NCBI GenBank assembly: GCA_002424365.1
Contig: DIRQ01000134.1
Coordinates: 1 to 10,854, forward strand
Reading direction: 5' to 3'
Source: Syntrophomonas sp. UBA5432
GTDB taxonomy: Bacteria > Bacillota > Syntrophomonadia > Syntrophomonadales > Syntrophomonadaceae
DNA length: 10,854 nt
The stretch's first letter is position 1. Each line of letters opens with the position of its first letter. Positions 1 to 6,787 of the stretch are shown here, piece after piece. The position numbers were made by a program, and so were the translations under genes. The notes beneath the pieces were generated by a model. That model worked only from the letters and a program-made list of their open reading frames with translations. It was not told where the DNA came from and did no database searches.

Positions 1-375
1 CGCAGCGAACTGCTGGATATCCTGCGGCAATTGATGATAGAGGAAAACAAAAGCGTACTATTTTCCACTCACATAACCACTGATTTGGAACGGGTGGCTG
101 ATTATATCTGTTTTATCAATCAAGGCCAAATTGTCCTGTGCCAGGGCAAGGATGAAGTGCTGCAGGGCCATGTGCTGGTTAAGGGAGCTCTTAGTCTCCT
201 GACCTCAGAGACCGAAAAAGTGTTTATTGGTATGCGAAAAAACCAGTACGGCTTTGAGGGCTTAACTGCAGATTCTCGGAGTGTGCGTCAGTTTTTCGGT
301 GATACAGTGCTGCAGGATCAGGCAGGCCTGGATGATATCATGGTTTATTATGTGAGGGGGCATAAAAATGGATAA
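1..375 (+). CDS. ABC-2 type transporter ATP-binding protein, 3' part only
   Basis: The reading frame is open from base 1, so the gene starts upstream of the window and only its last 124 residues are seen. The segment FSTHITTDLERVADYI holds the switch (H-loop) histidine and following helix typical of ATPases of ABC-2 exporters (YtrB/CcmA-like). It is followed by the usual INQGQIV strand and a divergent C-terminal tail. The Walker A, signature and Walker B motifs lie outside the window. Its last 8 bases overlap the start of the permease gene at 368, so the two are surely co-transcribed and translationally coupled. The subunit would sit on the inner face of the membrane and power the permease. 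The substrate cannot be told from the sequence. Confidence 0.9.
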   Translation, partial: RSELLDILRQLMIEENKSVLFSTHITTDLERVADYICFINQGQIVLCQGKDEVLQGHVLVKGALSLLTSETEKVFIGMRKNQYGFEGLTADSRSVRQFFGDTVLQDQAGLDDIMVYYVRGHKNG

Positions 376-1033
376 ACTGGTATTAAAGGATCTGCTGGTA
401 TTGAAGAAATCAATGTACTGGGCGTTAGTATACTTGCTTGCAATTCTCCTTATTTTCTCCATGAACCCACCATTGGATAAATTCCTATATATTATGGCAG
501 CTTATGGTGCGGCCTATATTTTGATCATGGGAGCCCTGATGGCAGAATATGAAAACCAGACCGACATGTTGCTGAACAGTTTGCCCGTAAACCGATGTGA
601 AATAATTTTATCTAAGTATTTGAGTGCTCTGGTATTGACGCTTCTGACTTTGTGTGTGGCCGGAACCCTGGGACTCGCAATAAACTTGTTGCCACTGCCG
701 CTAGCTATAAGATTTATGAATGGAGTCGATGTAGGAATCGTATTAATAATGGTGGCCGTAACTCTGGCGATTGTTATGCCGATGAACCTGAAATTCGGTA
801 ACCAGGCAGCTCGTGTAACAATAGTTATGTTTTTTATGTTGCTGTTTTTTGCTCCGGTTGGGATAAAAGGCTATATTATGGATAATAGTCAGACAGAATG
901 GGCTCAAGCCCTTATTAACATTGCGGTTTCACAACCTTCGGTTCTGCTGGCTGCCGGGGCCGGTGGGGGAATTCTTCTGCTGGGCTTATCCATTATTGTG
1001 TCTCTGCGGATTTATGCAGCCATAGATTTCTGA
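368..1033 (+). CDS. ABC-2 type transporter permease subunit
   Basis: A 221-residue integral membrane protein with about six hydrophobic segments, near residues 18-32, 39-59, 85-108, 122-138, 148-170 and 192-216. The cytoplasmic stretch between the second and third segments reads ENQTDMLLNSLPVNRCEIILSKYL. That resembles the 'sLPv.r..iv.sKy' pattern of the small ABC-2 permeases (ABC2_membrane_5 type). The ATG lies inside the end of the upstream ATPase gene (8-base overlap), which fixes the start and implies coupling. It would form the membrane channel of an exporter with that ATPase. The substrate is unknown; peptide or antibiotic export is common in the family but not shown here. No terminator is visible after the stop; gene debris begins within six bases. 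Confidence 0.88.
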   Translation: MDKLVLKDLLVLKKSMYWALVYLLAILLIFSMNPPLDKFLYIMAAYGAAYILIMGALMAEYENQTDMLLNSLPVNRCEIILSKYLSALVLTLLTLCVAGTLGLAINLLPLPLAIRFMNGVDVGIVLIMVAVTLAIVMPMNLKFGNQAARVTIVMFFMLLFFAPVGIKGYIMDNSQTEWAQALINIAVSQPSVLLAAGAGGGILLLGLSIIVSLRIYAAIDF

Positions 1034-1038
1034 GACAC

Positions 1039-1096
1039 CTCCAACCTCAAGAACACTTCAACGCCTATCCAGCATCCAATCGAGTAAACAATCCCA
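1039..1096 (+). pseudogene. Remnant of the 3' end of a yedK/HMCES-type gene
   Basis: These 58 bases align without gaps to 7367-7424, inside the intact SOS-response-associated peptidase gene, with 49 identical positions by my count (about 84%). In the matching frame they read LQPQEHFNAYPASNRVNNP, against LQPQQHFNIYSVSNRVNNP in the intact protein. The conserved SxRVN block near the C-terminus of the family is kept. There is no N-terminal part or catalytic cysteine, and the frame runs into unrelated sequence after NNP. The divergence suggests a decayed paralogue rather than a fresh duplication. It begins six bases after the permease stop codon. Confidence 0.7.
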
Positions 1097-1097
1097 A

Positions 1098-1193
1098 CTG
1101 CCTGAACCCCAGGCCCTGCAGGAACTGGAGCAGCTACAAGCAAGCCTGGATAAAATGGTCTACCAGCTTTATGGGATAGAGAGAGTATTATAA
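1098..1193 (+). pseudogene. Possible C-terminal remnant of a restriction-modification methyltransferase
   Basis: In the frame ending at TAA 1191-1193 the sequence gives a helical, Glu/Gln/Leu-rich stretch (LQELEQLQASL) followed by DKMVYQLYGIERVL. A coiled segment ending in 'LDxxVYxLYGL' is characteristic of the extreme C-terminus of Eco57I/type IIG-like and some type I methyltransferases. No upstream methyltransferase domain is present. The same frame runs backwards into the yedK remnant, so this looks like a deletion scar that joined two gene tails. The match is short and rests on pattern recognition alone, so it may be coincidental. Confidence 0.4.
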
Positions 1194-1307
1194 AAGAACC
1201 GTGTAATTCATCTAAGGTTTAGAAGGAAAAGTCTTGTCAGAAAGCGGGAATTGATGGAAAAACATAGTATAAGTAATCTGACGAGGAAAAACAAGCGGAG
1301 GGCCGTT

Positions 1308-2908
1308 ATGTTACATAGTATGTATATTGAAAAATGCAGACGGTTTCAAGATCTATCGTTTAAATTTGGTAAAAACCTGACTATTATAGCGGGGCAAAAC
1401 GCCATAGGAAAATCAAGCCTTTTGGGAATGATTGGTCATTGCTCACAATTATCCAAAGCTCCATGTAAACCATTATTAAAACCAAGTTTTAGAACTGAAT
1501 TCTCCGAGATATTCAAGTTCTCTGAAAATATGACCTGCCTAAAGAACACATATTTACTGTAAACTATTGTGATAATTCCTTTGCTGACATAACCGATTAT
1601 AGAACAGTTAGGTCTTATAAAAATAAAGATCGTGGCATCCGTTTTACACCGCGTAGGAAAAACCAGGATGGAACATCAACAAGTAGAAAAGTACAATTTC
1701 CAACTGTATATTTAGGCTTAAGTCGGCTATATCCAATTGGAGAGACAAAGGATGAAAACCTAAAAAATAAAAAACCTAAGTTTTCCAAAGAAGATATTGA
1801 ATGGATAGCTCAATACTATAAAAAAATACTCTCAATGCATGCAGATACAATCATAGGAACTCAAGAAATAGAAATATCAGGGAGTGAAATTACAAAGAAG
1901 ACATATGGAGTAGTAACTAAGCAATATGATCACCTTGTAAATTCTGCTGGACAAGACAATATGTCTCAAATATTAGCTTCAGTATTATCCTTTAAACGGC
2001 TTAAAGCTTCTATGGGTGAGGATTATCCTGGTGGTGTGTTGTTAATAGATGAAATAGATGCTGTGTTACATCCTGCAGCTCAAATAAATTTAGTTGAATT
2101 TTTGTATGAACAGGCTACGGAATTAGATCTACAAATCGTTGCTACGACTCATTCATTGAGGTTGTTGGAGTATTTACTTAAAAGATACGAAATTGAACGA
2201 TACAATAAACAGGCAAGGTTTTATGATACGGAAATTATTTACTTATCTCTCGAAGGAAGTAAAGTTTACCAAATTGAGGATTTAACCTGGTCAAAAATTG
2301 AATCCAATTTGCTCTTATTGGCTGCTGGTATGAGGGATCGAAGTCTTCCAGCTATTCCATTGTTTTCCGAAGACGAAGTAACAAGATGGTTTTTGCAGCA
2401 TTTGCTCCCAGAATACCAATCAAAACTTCAATATATCGAAGCTAATCTCTCATATTCTCAGCTGATAGATTTAAGAAGCCAAGATAAGAAATATTTCAGA
2501 ACTGTACTTATTGTTTTAGATGGAGATCAGTTTAACAATAAAGCTATTGACCCTTTTAATAATATTTTAACTTTACCCGAAGATGGGTTACCACCGGAGA
2601 AGGTTTTTTATAATTTCTTGGATTTTTTAGATCCTGATGATGATTTTTGGAAAAGATACTTAAAAAAAGATGTTGACATTGCATTTAATTACCAACTATT
2701 TAAAGAGCATCCCCTCTCAGCTTTTAACGGTGAAAATGAAGTGAAAAAGTTGCATAAATGGTTCGAAACCTTTCAACATGTTTTTGAAGAACTCGACTTA
2801 TTCGGTTATTGGAAGGAACAAAACGAGCAAACCGTTCTTGAATTCAGGAAACGCTTTAAAGAAGCATTTAATAGTGTAGCACGGTATCATAATGTAAACA
2901 AGATTTAG
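1308..2908 (+). pseudogene. OLD-like ATPase with TOPRIM-like C-terminal domain, frameshifted
   Basis: The gene is split between two frames. The first runs from ATG 1308 to a stop at 1560-1562. The second is open from about 1526 to the stop at 2908. Restoring one base, most simply in the A-run at 1525-1528, gives one continuous protein of about 533 residues. ATG 1308 is chosen because GGAGGG (1297-1302) lies five bases before it. In restored numbering I see Walker A GQNAIGKS at 29-36, the VYLGLSRLYP strand, Walker B LLIDEID with D248-E249, and the ATTHS H-loop. A TOPRIM-like region follows, with acidic SEDE (E355, D356, E357) and LDGD (D405, D407). This architecture belongs to OLD-family and related AAA_15 ATPases, many of which act in anti-phage defence as DNA- or RNA-cleaving effectors. 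The methyltransferase gene follows on the same strand. As written the product is truncated and lacks Walker B and TOPRIM. A sequencing error or reversible slippage remains possible. Confidence 0.8.
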
Positions 2909-2975
2909 AGTTTAGGATGGCCAAAATACGAATTATTTATTATACTAGATAATACTATTGAAGGTAGGTGGGGTG

Positions 2976-3851
2976 GTGGCTCAGAAAATGACCTCCCCGT
3001 TACGTTATCCCGGTTCAAAAACAAATTTAATAGACTATATGTCATGTTTGGTCTGTAGAGAGTTTCCTGATTATAAATGTACTATTATTGAGCCCTATGC
3101 GGGTAGTGCCATTATTTCTCTGTCACTAGTTTATGCTGAACTGGTTGAAGCTGCAATTATTGTTGAAAGAGATCCTCTTATTTATGCTTTTTGGAAAGCA
3201 GTTTTTTCTATGCCTGATGAGCTAGTATCAAGGATTCATACTCTGGATGTATCAATAGATACCTGGCATAAATTCCAAAAATATCGAAACGTAACAACAC
3301 CATATGAATTTCCTTTAATTGAAATGGCCATTGCTGGCTTATTTTTTAATAGAACAAATTTTTCGGGAATACTGAAAGCTAATCCTTTGGGTGGGTTAAA
3401 ACAACAATCCGAGTATAAGATAGATTGTCGCTTTAATAAATCGCGACTAATAAAACAGATTGAGCTAATAGCTACTCTTCAAAACAAAGTGACAGTGGTT
3501 TTCGATGACGCATTAGATTTTATAACTGTACATCAATTCATGTTTAGAGCCATCCCGTGTTTTCTCTATATAGACCCTCCGTATTTTGCAAAAGGCAAAA
3601 GTTTATATCGTTATTGGTATGAAATAGATGACCATCGGAAGTTGGCAAATTTCCTTCTCGGTCTTAAAACCAGCATAAAATGGCTGGTTAGTTATGACAA
3701 TCACTCTGAGATAGAAAAGTTATACAATAAAAAAATTAGGTACCAAATACATTTTGATTGCTGTGCCCATACCCGCAAAACGGGTCAGGAATTATTAATT
3801 TCGAATATGGAAATCCCTCCATGGAATTTAGCAAGCCCCCAGATTAAGTAA
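2976..3851 (+). CDS. D12-class adenine-N6 DNA methyltransferase (Dam-like)
   Basis: This enzyme transfers a methyl group from S-adenosylmethionine to adenine N6 in a short DNA site. Near the N-terminus is PLRYPGSK, the motif X segment of Dam/DpnIIA enzymes. It is followed by EPYAGSAIISL (cofactor-binding motif I). The block FNRTNFSGI, the segment CRFNKSRLIKQIELI, and the catalytic motif IV DPPYF followed by KSLYRYWY complete the D12 order. Length (about 290 residues) is normal for the family. The start is uncertain: GTG 2976 follows AGGTAGGTGG, but GTG 2973, ATG 2988 and TTG 2958 are in the same frame. It lies about 70 bases after the ATPase gene with no terminator between, so co-transcription is likely. 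An intact modification enzyme beside a broken ATPase/nuclease-like gene fits a restriction-like pair. The recognition site cannot be read from the sequence. Confidence 0.88.
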   Translation: MAQKMTSPLRYPGSKTNLIDYMSCLVCREFPDYKCTIIEPYAGSAIISLSLVYAELVEAAIIVERDPLIYAFWKAVFSMPDELVSRIHTLDVSIDTWHKFQKYRNVTTPYEFPLIEMAIAGLFFNRTNFSGILKANPLGGLKQQSEYKIDCRFNKSRLIKQIELIATLQNKVTVVFDDALDFITVHQFMFRAIPCFLYIDPPYFAKGKSLYRYWYEIDDHRKLANFLLGLKTSIKWLVSYDNHSEIEKLYNKKIRYQIHFDCCAHTRKTGQELLISNMEIPPWNLASPQIK

Positions 3852-3889
3852 GTGTTAACCACCATTTGAGCATCATAATCTGATATATG

Positions 3890-5626
3890 CTAAAAATTGG
3901 GTTGTTGCCATCTATTAAACCTTTTTCGCTGCTCTATAAGCTCATTATACTCTTGCTCCAGAGCTAGATAATCAGGTTCACCCGGCTTATAGCGGGTCAA
4001 TTCGCTGATGACCCATGATATTCTGGTCTCCAACAGGAGTAATTCTTCACCGTTGCCTGCTTTCCCTGAACTGTGCTTTGCCCGGGTTTCTTGTTTTGGG
4101 GCTAAATATTCCGACACCCGTGCCTCAATACGCATTATTTTTTGATTATCAAAAACCAGCAGCCGGTCACAAACCTGGTCCAGGAGGTAGCGGTCATGGG
4201 AAATTAGCAGGATTGCTCCGGGATACTGCTTCAAGCTTTCCTCCAGGGCCTCCCGGCTATATATATCCAGGTGGTTAGTAGGTTCATCAAGTACGAGAAA
4301 ATCATATTCACCCATCAATGCCAATCCGATTGCTATTTTCATTCTTTCGCCCCGGCTCAGTTCTCTGAGAGCGATGGACAAGCGATCATAGGTTATCCCC
4401 ATACCTACCAGTAATTGAAAAGTAGATTTCTGCTTTTCCAGGGGCCAATCCTTTACCAAGCTTTTCAGGTTTTCTTTTTCATTCCGGGGCAATTCCTGAC
4501 TCACATAGGCTACCCGGGCTGACTGGCTCAGAAATAATTTACCTTCATCTAAATTTTCCAAGCTGAGGATTAGCTTTACCAGAGTAGTTTTTCCACACCC
4601 ATTGGGGCCAAGAACGCCAACTTTTTCACCCCGGGTAATATAAAAGCTGCTATCCTCGAACAAGGTTAATTTCCCGTACGCTTTACTGATGCTGTCTGCT
4701 TCCAGGAGGCGTCGGTTTCCTTTTTCACGGGCATTAACATTAAAGTTTACCCGGGGGTCTTTGGTTGGACGTGCAATTCCTTCCTCACGTATTTTTTCCA
4801 GGCGCTTAATTTGGGATTTTATGGCTTGGTCACGCTTTTTAGCTTTCTTACGATAATACTCCTTGCCCCCTATTCCTTCTCCTTTCTGCCGGGATTCACG
4901 GTGAGCTTTGTCTGACCAGTTTCTTAATTGGCTTATAGCTGCATTAATCTTCTGTTGCTCCTTCTGCTGGGACTGGTAGAGGTGCCGTTGACTTTCCGTT
5001 GCCTGTTGTTTTGCTCCCCGATAGCGGGAGTAGTTGCCCGGATATATTTTTATCTTTCCGTTTTCAATTTCTGCTATTTGTGTAACCGTACTATCCAGGA
5101 AGTAACGGTCATGGGAAATAATAATGGCTGCTCCCGAAAACCGGTTGAGTTCCGCTACCAGATATTCAACCCCCTGATAGTCTATATGGTTGGTAGGTTC
5201 ATCCAGAATAATAAGATCAGGTTGGGCAGCCAGGACTGCAGCCAGAGCCAGTTTAGTTTTTTCACCACCGCTGAGATTCCGTAATCGTTCTCTGGACCAG
5301 TCATGGATACGGTTAATACCCAGGCGGTTGGTCAAACGCTGAAATTCACCATTTACCTTAGTTTCATTACTTAATACATTAAGGAAAAACTCGGGTTCAA
5401 CTTTAGATTGGCACAAATAGCCGATATTTAACTCCTGACGGGTAGTAATAATACTGCCTCTATCATAATCCAGACTTCCAGCTAGAATGTTGGCCAGAGT
5501 GGTTTTCCCGGCTCCGTTACGGCCTACCAGGCCAATCCTGTCATTCCGGCATATATCTATATCAAAATTATTTAAAACCATTTTATCCCCGAAACTTTTT
5601 GTAATCTTACGACAGCTTAATAGCAT
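3890..5626 (-). CDS. ABC-F family ATPase, probable ribosomal protection (antibiotic resistance) factor
   Basis: A soluble protein of 578 residues with two ABC ATPase domains and no membrane segment, the mark of ABC-F translation factors. From the ATG, domain 1 has Walker A GRNGAGKTT (35-43), LSGGEK (118-123) and LDEPTNHID (141-149). A basic, helical linker runs from about 200 to 305. Domain 2 has GPNGCGKTT (340-348), LSRGER (423-428) and LDEPTNHLD (446-454). A charged helical C-terminal extension follows. ABC-F proteins of this shape (Vga/Lsa/VmlR-like) enter the ribosomal E site and dislodge antibiotics such as lincosamides, pleuromutilins or streptogramins. Housekeeping ABC-F roles cannot be excluded. 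ATG 5626 is preferred: GGAGG at 5635-5639 lies eight bases upstream, while the GTG at 5635 overlaps that site. The second signature has Arg for the first Gly. It converges with the methyltransferase gene, 38 bases away. Confidence 0.87.
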   Translation of the reverse strand: MLLSCRKITKSFGDKMVLNNFDIDICRNDRIGLVGRNGAGKTTLANILAGSLDYDRGSIITTRQELNIGYLCQSKVEPEFFLNVLSNETKVNGEFQRLTNRLGINRIHDWSRERLRNLSGGEKTKLALAAVLAAQPDLIILDEPTNHIDYQGVEYLVAELNRFSGAAIIISHDRYFLDSTVTQIAEIENGKIKIYPGNYSRYRGAKQQATESQRHLYQSQQKEQQKINAAISQLRNWSDKAHRESRQKGEGIGGKEYYRKKAKKRDQAIKSQIKRLEKIREEGIARPTKDPRVNFNVNAREKGNRRLLEADSISKAYGKLTLFEDSSFYITRGEKVGVLGPNGCGKTTLVKLILSLENLDEGKLFLSQSARVAYVSQELPRNEKENLKSLVKDWPLEKQKSTFQLLVGMGITYDRLSIALRELSRGERMKIAIGLALMGEYDFLVLDEPTNHLDIYSREALEESLKQYPGAILLISHDRYLLDQVCDRLLVFDNQKIMRIEARVSEYLAPKQETRAKHSSGKAGNGEELLLLETRISWVISELTRYKPGEPDYLALEQEYNELIEQRKRFNRWQQPNF

Positions 5627-5640
5627 TGCAAACACCTCCA

Positions 5641-5680
5641 GAAAAACTTAAAGCTGCAAGTAACACCTGTCACTTACAGC
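5641..5680 (-). terminator. Terminator-like hairpin in the ABC-F leader (candidate attenuator)
   Basis: On the minus strand, arms GCTGTAAGT (5672-5680) and ACTTGCAGC (5653-5661) pair with one mismatch around a ten-base loop. They are followed by a T-rich run, TTTAAGTTTTT, ending just before the ABC-F ribosome binding site at 5635-5639. An intrinsic terminator in this place would stop transcripts before the gene. The last part of its 3' arm plus the following bases (AGCTTTA, 5649-5655) is perfectly complementary to TAAAGCT at 5697-5703 upstream, which could form an antiterminator. Attenuation by leader RNA is established for several resistance ABC-F genes. Here it is inferred from sequence only. 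Confidence 0.5.
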
Positions 5681-5683
5681 CTT

Positions 5684-5716
5684 TTAATATACAAATAGCT
5701 TTAGTCGCCAAATCAT
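5684..5716 (-). CDS. Possible ABC-F leader peptide (10 codons)
   Basis: A short open frame on the minus strand encodes MIWRLKLFVY and stops immediately before the terminator-like hairpin. It spans the bases that form one arm of both the upstream hairpin (5700-5734) and the candidate antiterminator. Resistance ABC-F genes often have such a leader frame, whose stalled translation decides the fold. No convincing ribosome binding site precedes this ATG. A frame of this length is expected by chance, so this is only a candidate. Confidence 0.15.
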   Translation of the reverse strand: MIWRLKLFVY

Positions 5717-5734
5717 TTCAGTTATATGACTAAA
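5700..5734. repeat. Inverted repeat upstream of the ABC-F gene
   Basis: Perfect 7-base arms TTTAGTC (5700-5706) and GACTAAA (5728-5734) are separated by 21 bases. The inner arm overlaps the TAAAGCT segment that can pair with the terminator's 3' side, so the two structures exclude one another. It could be part of the attenuator fold or an operator. Confidence 0.4.
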
Positions 5735-5756
5735 TTATTATTTAAAAAATAAGTTA

Positions 5757-5844
5757 CAAGCATTCTGGATACAAAGGTCTATTGGAAGAATTGCTTATCC
5801 TTCCCTTGGACCTGCATATATTTATTTAGGCCAGAATATGCTTG
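5757..5844. repeat. Extended imperfect hairpin between the divergent ABC-F and LiaF-like genes
   Basis: Nested inverted repeats share one axis. CAAGCATTCTGG (5757-5768) pairs with CCAGAATATGCTTG (5831-5844) with a two-base bulge. AGGTC (5775-5779) pairs with GACCT (5809-5813). GGAAG (5784-5788) pairs with CTTCC (5800-5804) across a symmetric 4/4 internal loop. The whole could be a structured leader RNA of either gene or a decayed miniature inverted-repeat element. I recognise no known RNA family in it. The rest of the gene-free stretch 5627-6008 is AT-rich and holds only the sites listed separately. Confidence 0.45.
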
Positions 5845-5909
5845 CGCATTGCCTTCTCCAATCTATTTTTCTTTAATTATGGCTTTATATTAACATTAAA
5901 CCAGGGTAT

Positions 5910-5971
5910 CGGCAAGCCGGTGTATTTATTGCCGGACCGCATATAATAACCGCCAAAAAGAGCATATAATA
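5910..5971 (+). promoter_or_regulatory. Probable promoter/operator region of the LiaF-like gene
   Basis: An inverted repeat CGGCAA (5910-5915) / TTGCCG (5929-5934) is followed by two exact copies of GCATATAATA (5939-5948 and 5962-5971) spaced 23 bases apart. Each copy contains a perfect TATAAT. The second lies 38 bases before the start codon. Neither has a good -35 hexamer at 16-18 bases, so a regulated or activator-dependent promoter is possible. Which box is used is not known. Confidence 0.35.
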
Positions 5972-6008
5972 GATATGTGGGTTATTGCAGGAAAGGAGAG
6001 CAATCTAT

Positions 6009-6713
6009 ATGCAAAAAATAAGTGGTCGTTATCTTATTGGTATACTGATTATTGTGATAGGTATGATTGCCCTGCTCAATAATTTCGGTCTGGTCAACAT
6101 TAGCTTCAGCTATCTGGTCAGTTTATTATGGCCACTTCTACTAGGTATTGCAGGGATCAATTTTATTGTAAACCGACGTGATATTCCCGGTATTGTAACA
6201 GGTAGCTTATTAATTGCTTTGGGAGTCGTTTTCCTGGGAAATAATGCAGGGTTTTGGCATATTAATATGCAAAACTTTTGGCAAGGATTCTGGCCTGTTG
6301 TTATTATCTTAATCGGTGTGAGTCTGCTAGGTAAAAACAAATCTAATAGTTCCGGGCATCTGGCCATAATGGGCGCTGTGGAGAAGAACAACGCGGGGTG
6401 GGAGCTCGAAAGTGCGGAGTATGTTGCGCTAATGGGTGGTATTGAACTAGATATACGCCAAGCCACCTTTAGCGATAGAGAGATCAATCTTGGCTTGTCC
6501 GTTATTATGGGTGGTATAACCGTTATTGTTCCTGAAGATGTGGCCGTAACCTGTGAGGGAACTGCAGTACTGGGCGGAATCGATTTAATGGGCCGGGGGT
6601 CAGGGGGAATAGTTGGCAATGCAAGCATGCAGAGCGGTGATTTACAAAGCGCTGACAAAATAGTCCACCTTAACTGCCTTTGTATACTGGGTGGTATTGA
6701 GATTAAACGATAA
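6009..6713 (+). CDS. LiaF-like membrane protein (N-terminal four-helix module plus LiaF-like C-terminal domain)
   Basis: A 234-residue protein with four hydrophobic segments near residues 8-26, 35-55, 60-80 and 92-109, as in the LiaI/LiaF transmembrane (DUF5668) module. A cytoplasmic domain of the cell-wall-active antibiotic response family (DUF2154/LiaF C-terminal) follows. The latter shows the repeated turn MGGIEL / MGGITV / LGGIDL / LGGIEI, spaced like rungs of a small beta-helix. LiaF proteins inhibit a LiaS-type histidine kinase until the envelope is damaged. No kinase or regulator gene is next to it here, so its partner must be elsewhere or its role differs. ATG 6009 is chosen because AAGGAG ends ten bases upstream. 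An in-frame TTG at 5985 would overlap that site. The yedK gene follows after 74 bases on the same strand with no terminator seen. Confidence 0.82.
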   Translation: MQKISGRYLIGILIIVIGMIALLNNFGLVNISFSYLVSLLWPLLLGIAGINFIVNRRDIPGIVTGSLLIALGVVFLGNNAGFWHINMQNFWQGFWPVVIILIGVSLLGKNKSNSSGHLAIMGAVEKNNAGWELESAEYVALMGGIELDIRQATFSDREINLGLSVIMGGITVIVPEDVAVTCEGTAVLGGIDLMGRGSGGIVGNASMQSGDLQSADKIVHLNCLCILGGIEIKR

Positions 6714-6787
6714 AGAATAAAAATCATGCCTTAATTTCTTTCAGGCTACCATTTATACTTAACGATTAGTCTGGGGGAGGTGGTCTT

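Noticed and set aside
1525..1545. Programmed ribosomal frameshifting in the ATPase gene
   Set aside because: There is no classical slippery heptamer, and no pausing structure or upstream internal ribosome binding site is evident. A simple deletion in an A-run is the easier reading.
1308..2908. Reading the ATPase as the GajA part of a Gabija system
   Set aside because: No UvrD-like helicase (GajB) gene follows; the neighbour is a D12 methyltransferase.
4015..5284. Two plus-strand frames (4015-4278 and 4928-5284) opposite the ABC-F gene
   Set aside because: Both are antisense to conserved ABC motifs and lack initiation signals.
6110..6727. A 205-codon open frame on the minus strand opposite the LiaF-like gene
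   Set aside because: It is antisense to a well-supported gene, has a proline/serine-rich low-information product, no ribosome binding site and no recognisable motif.
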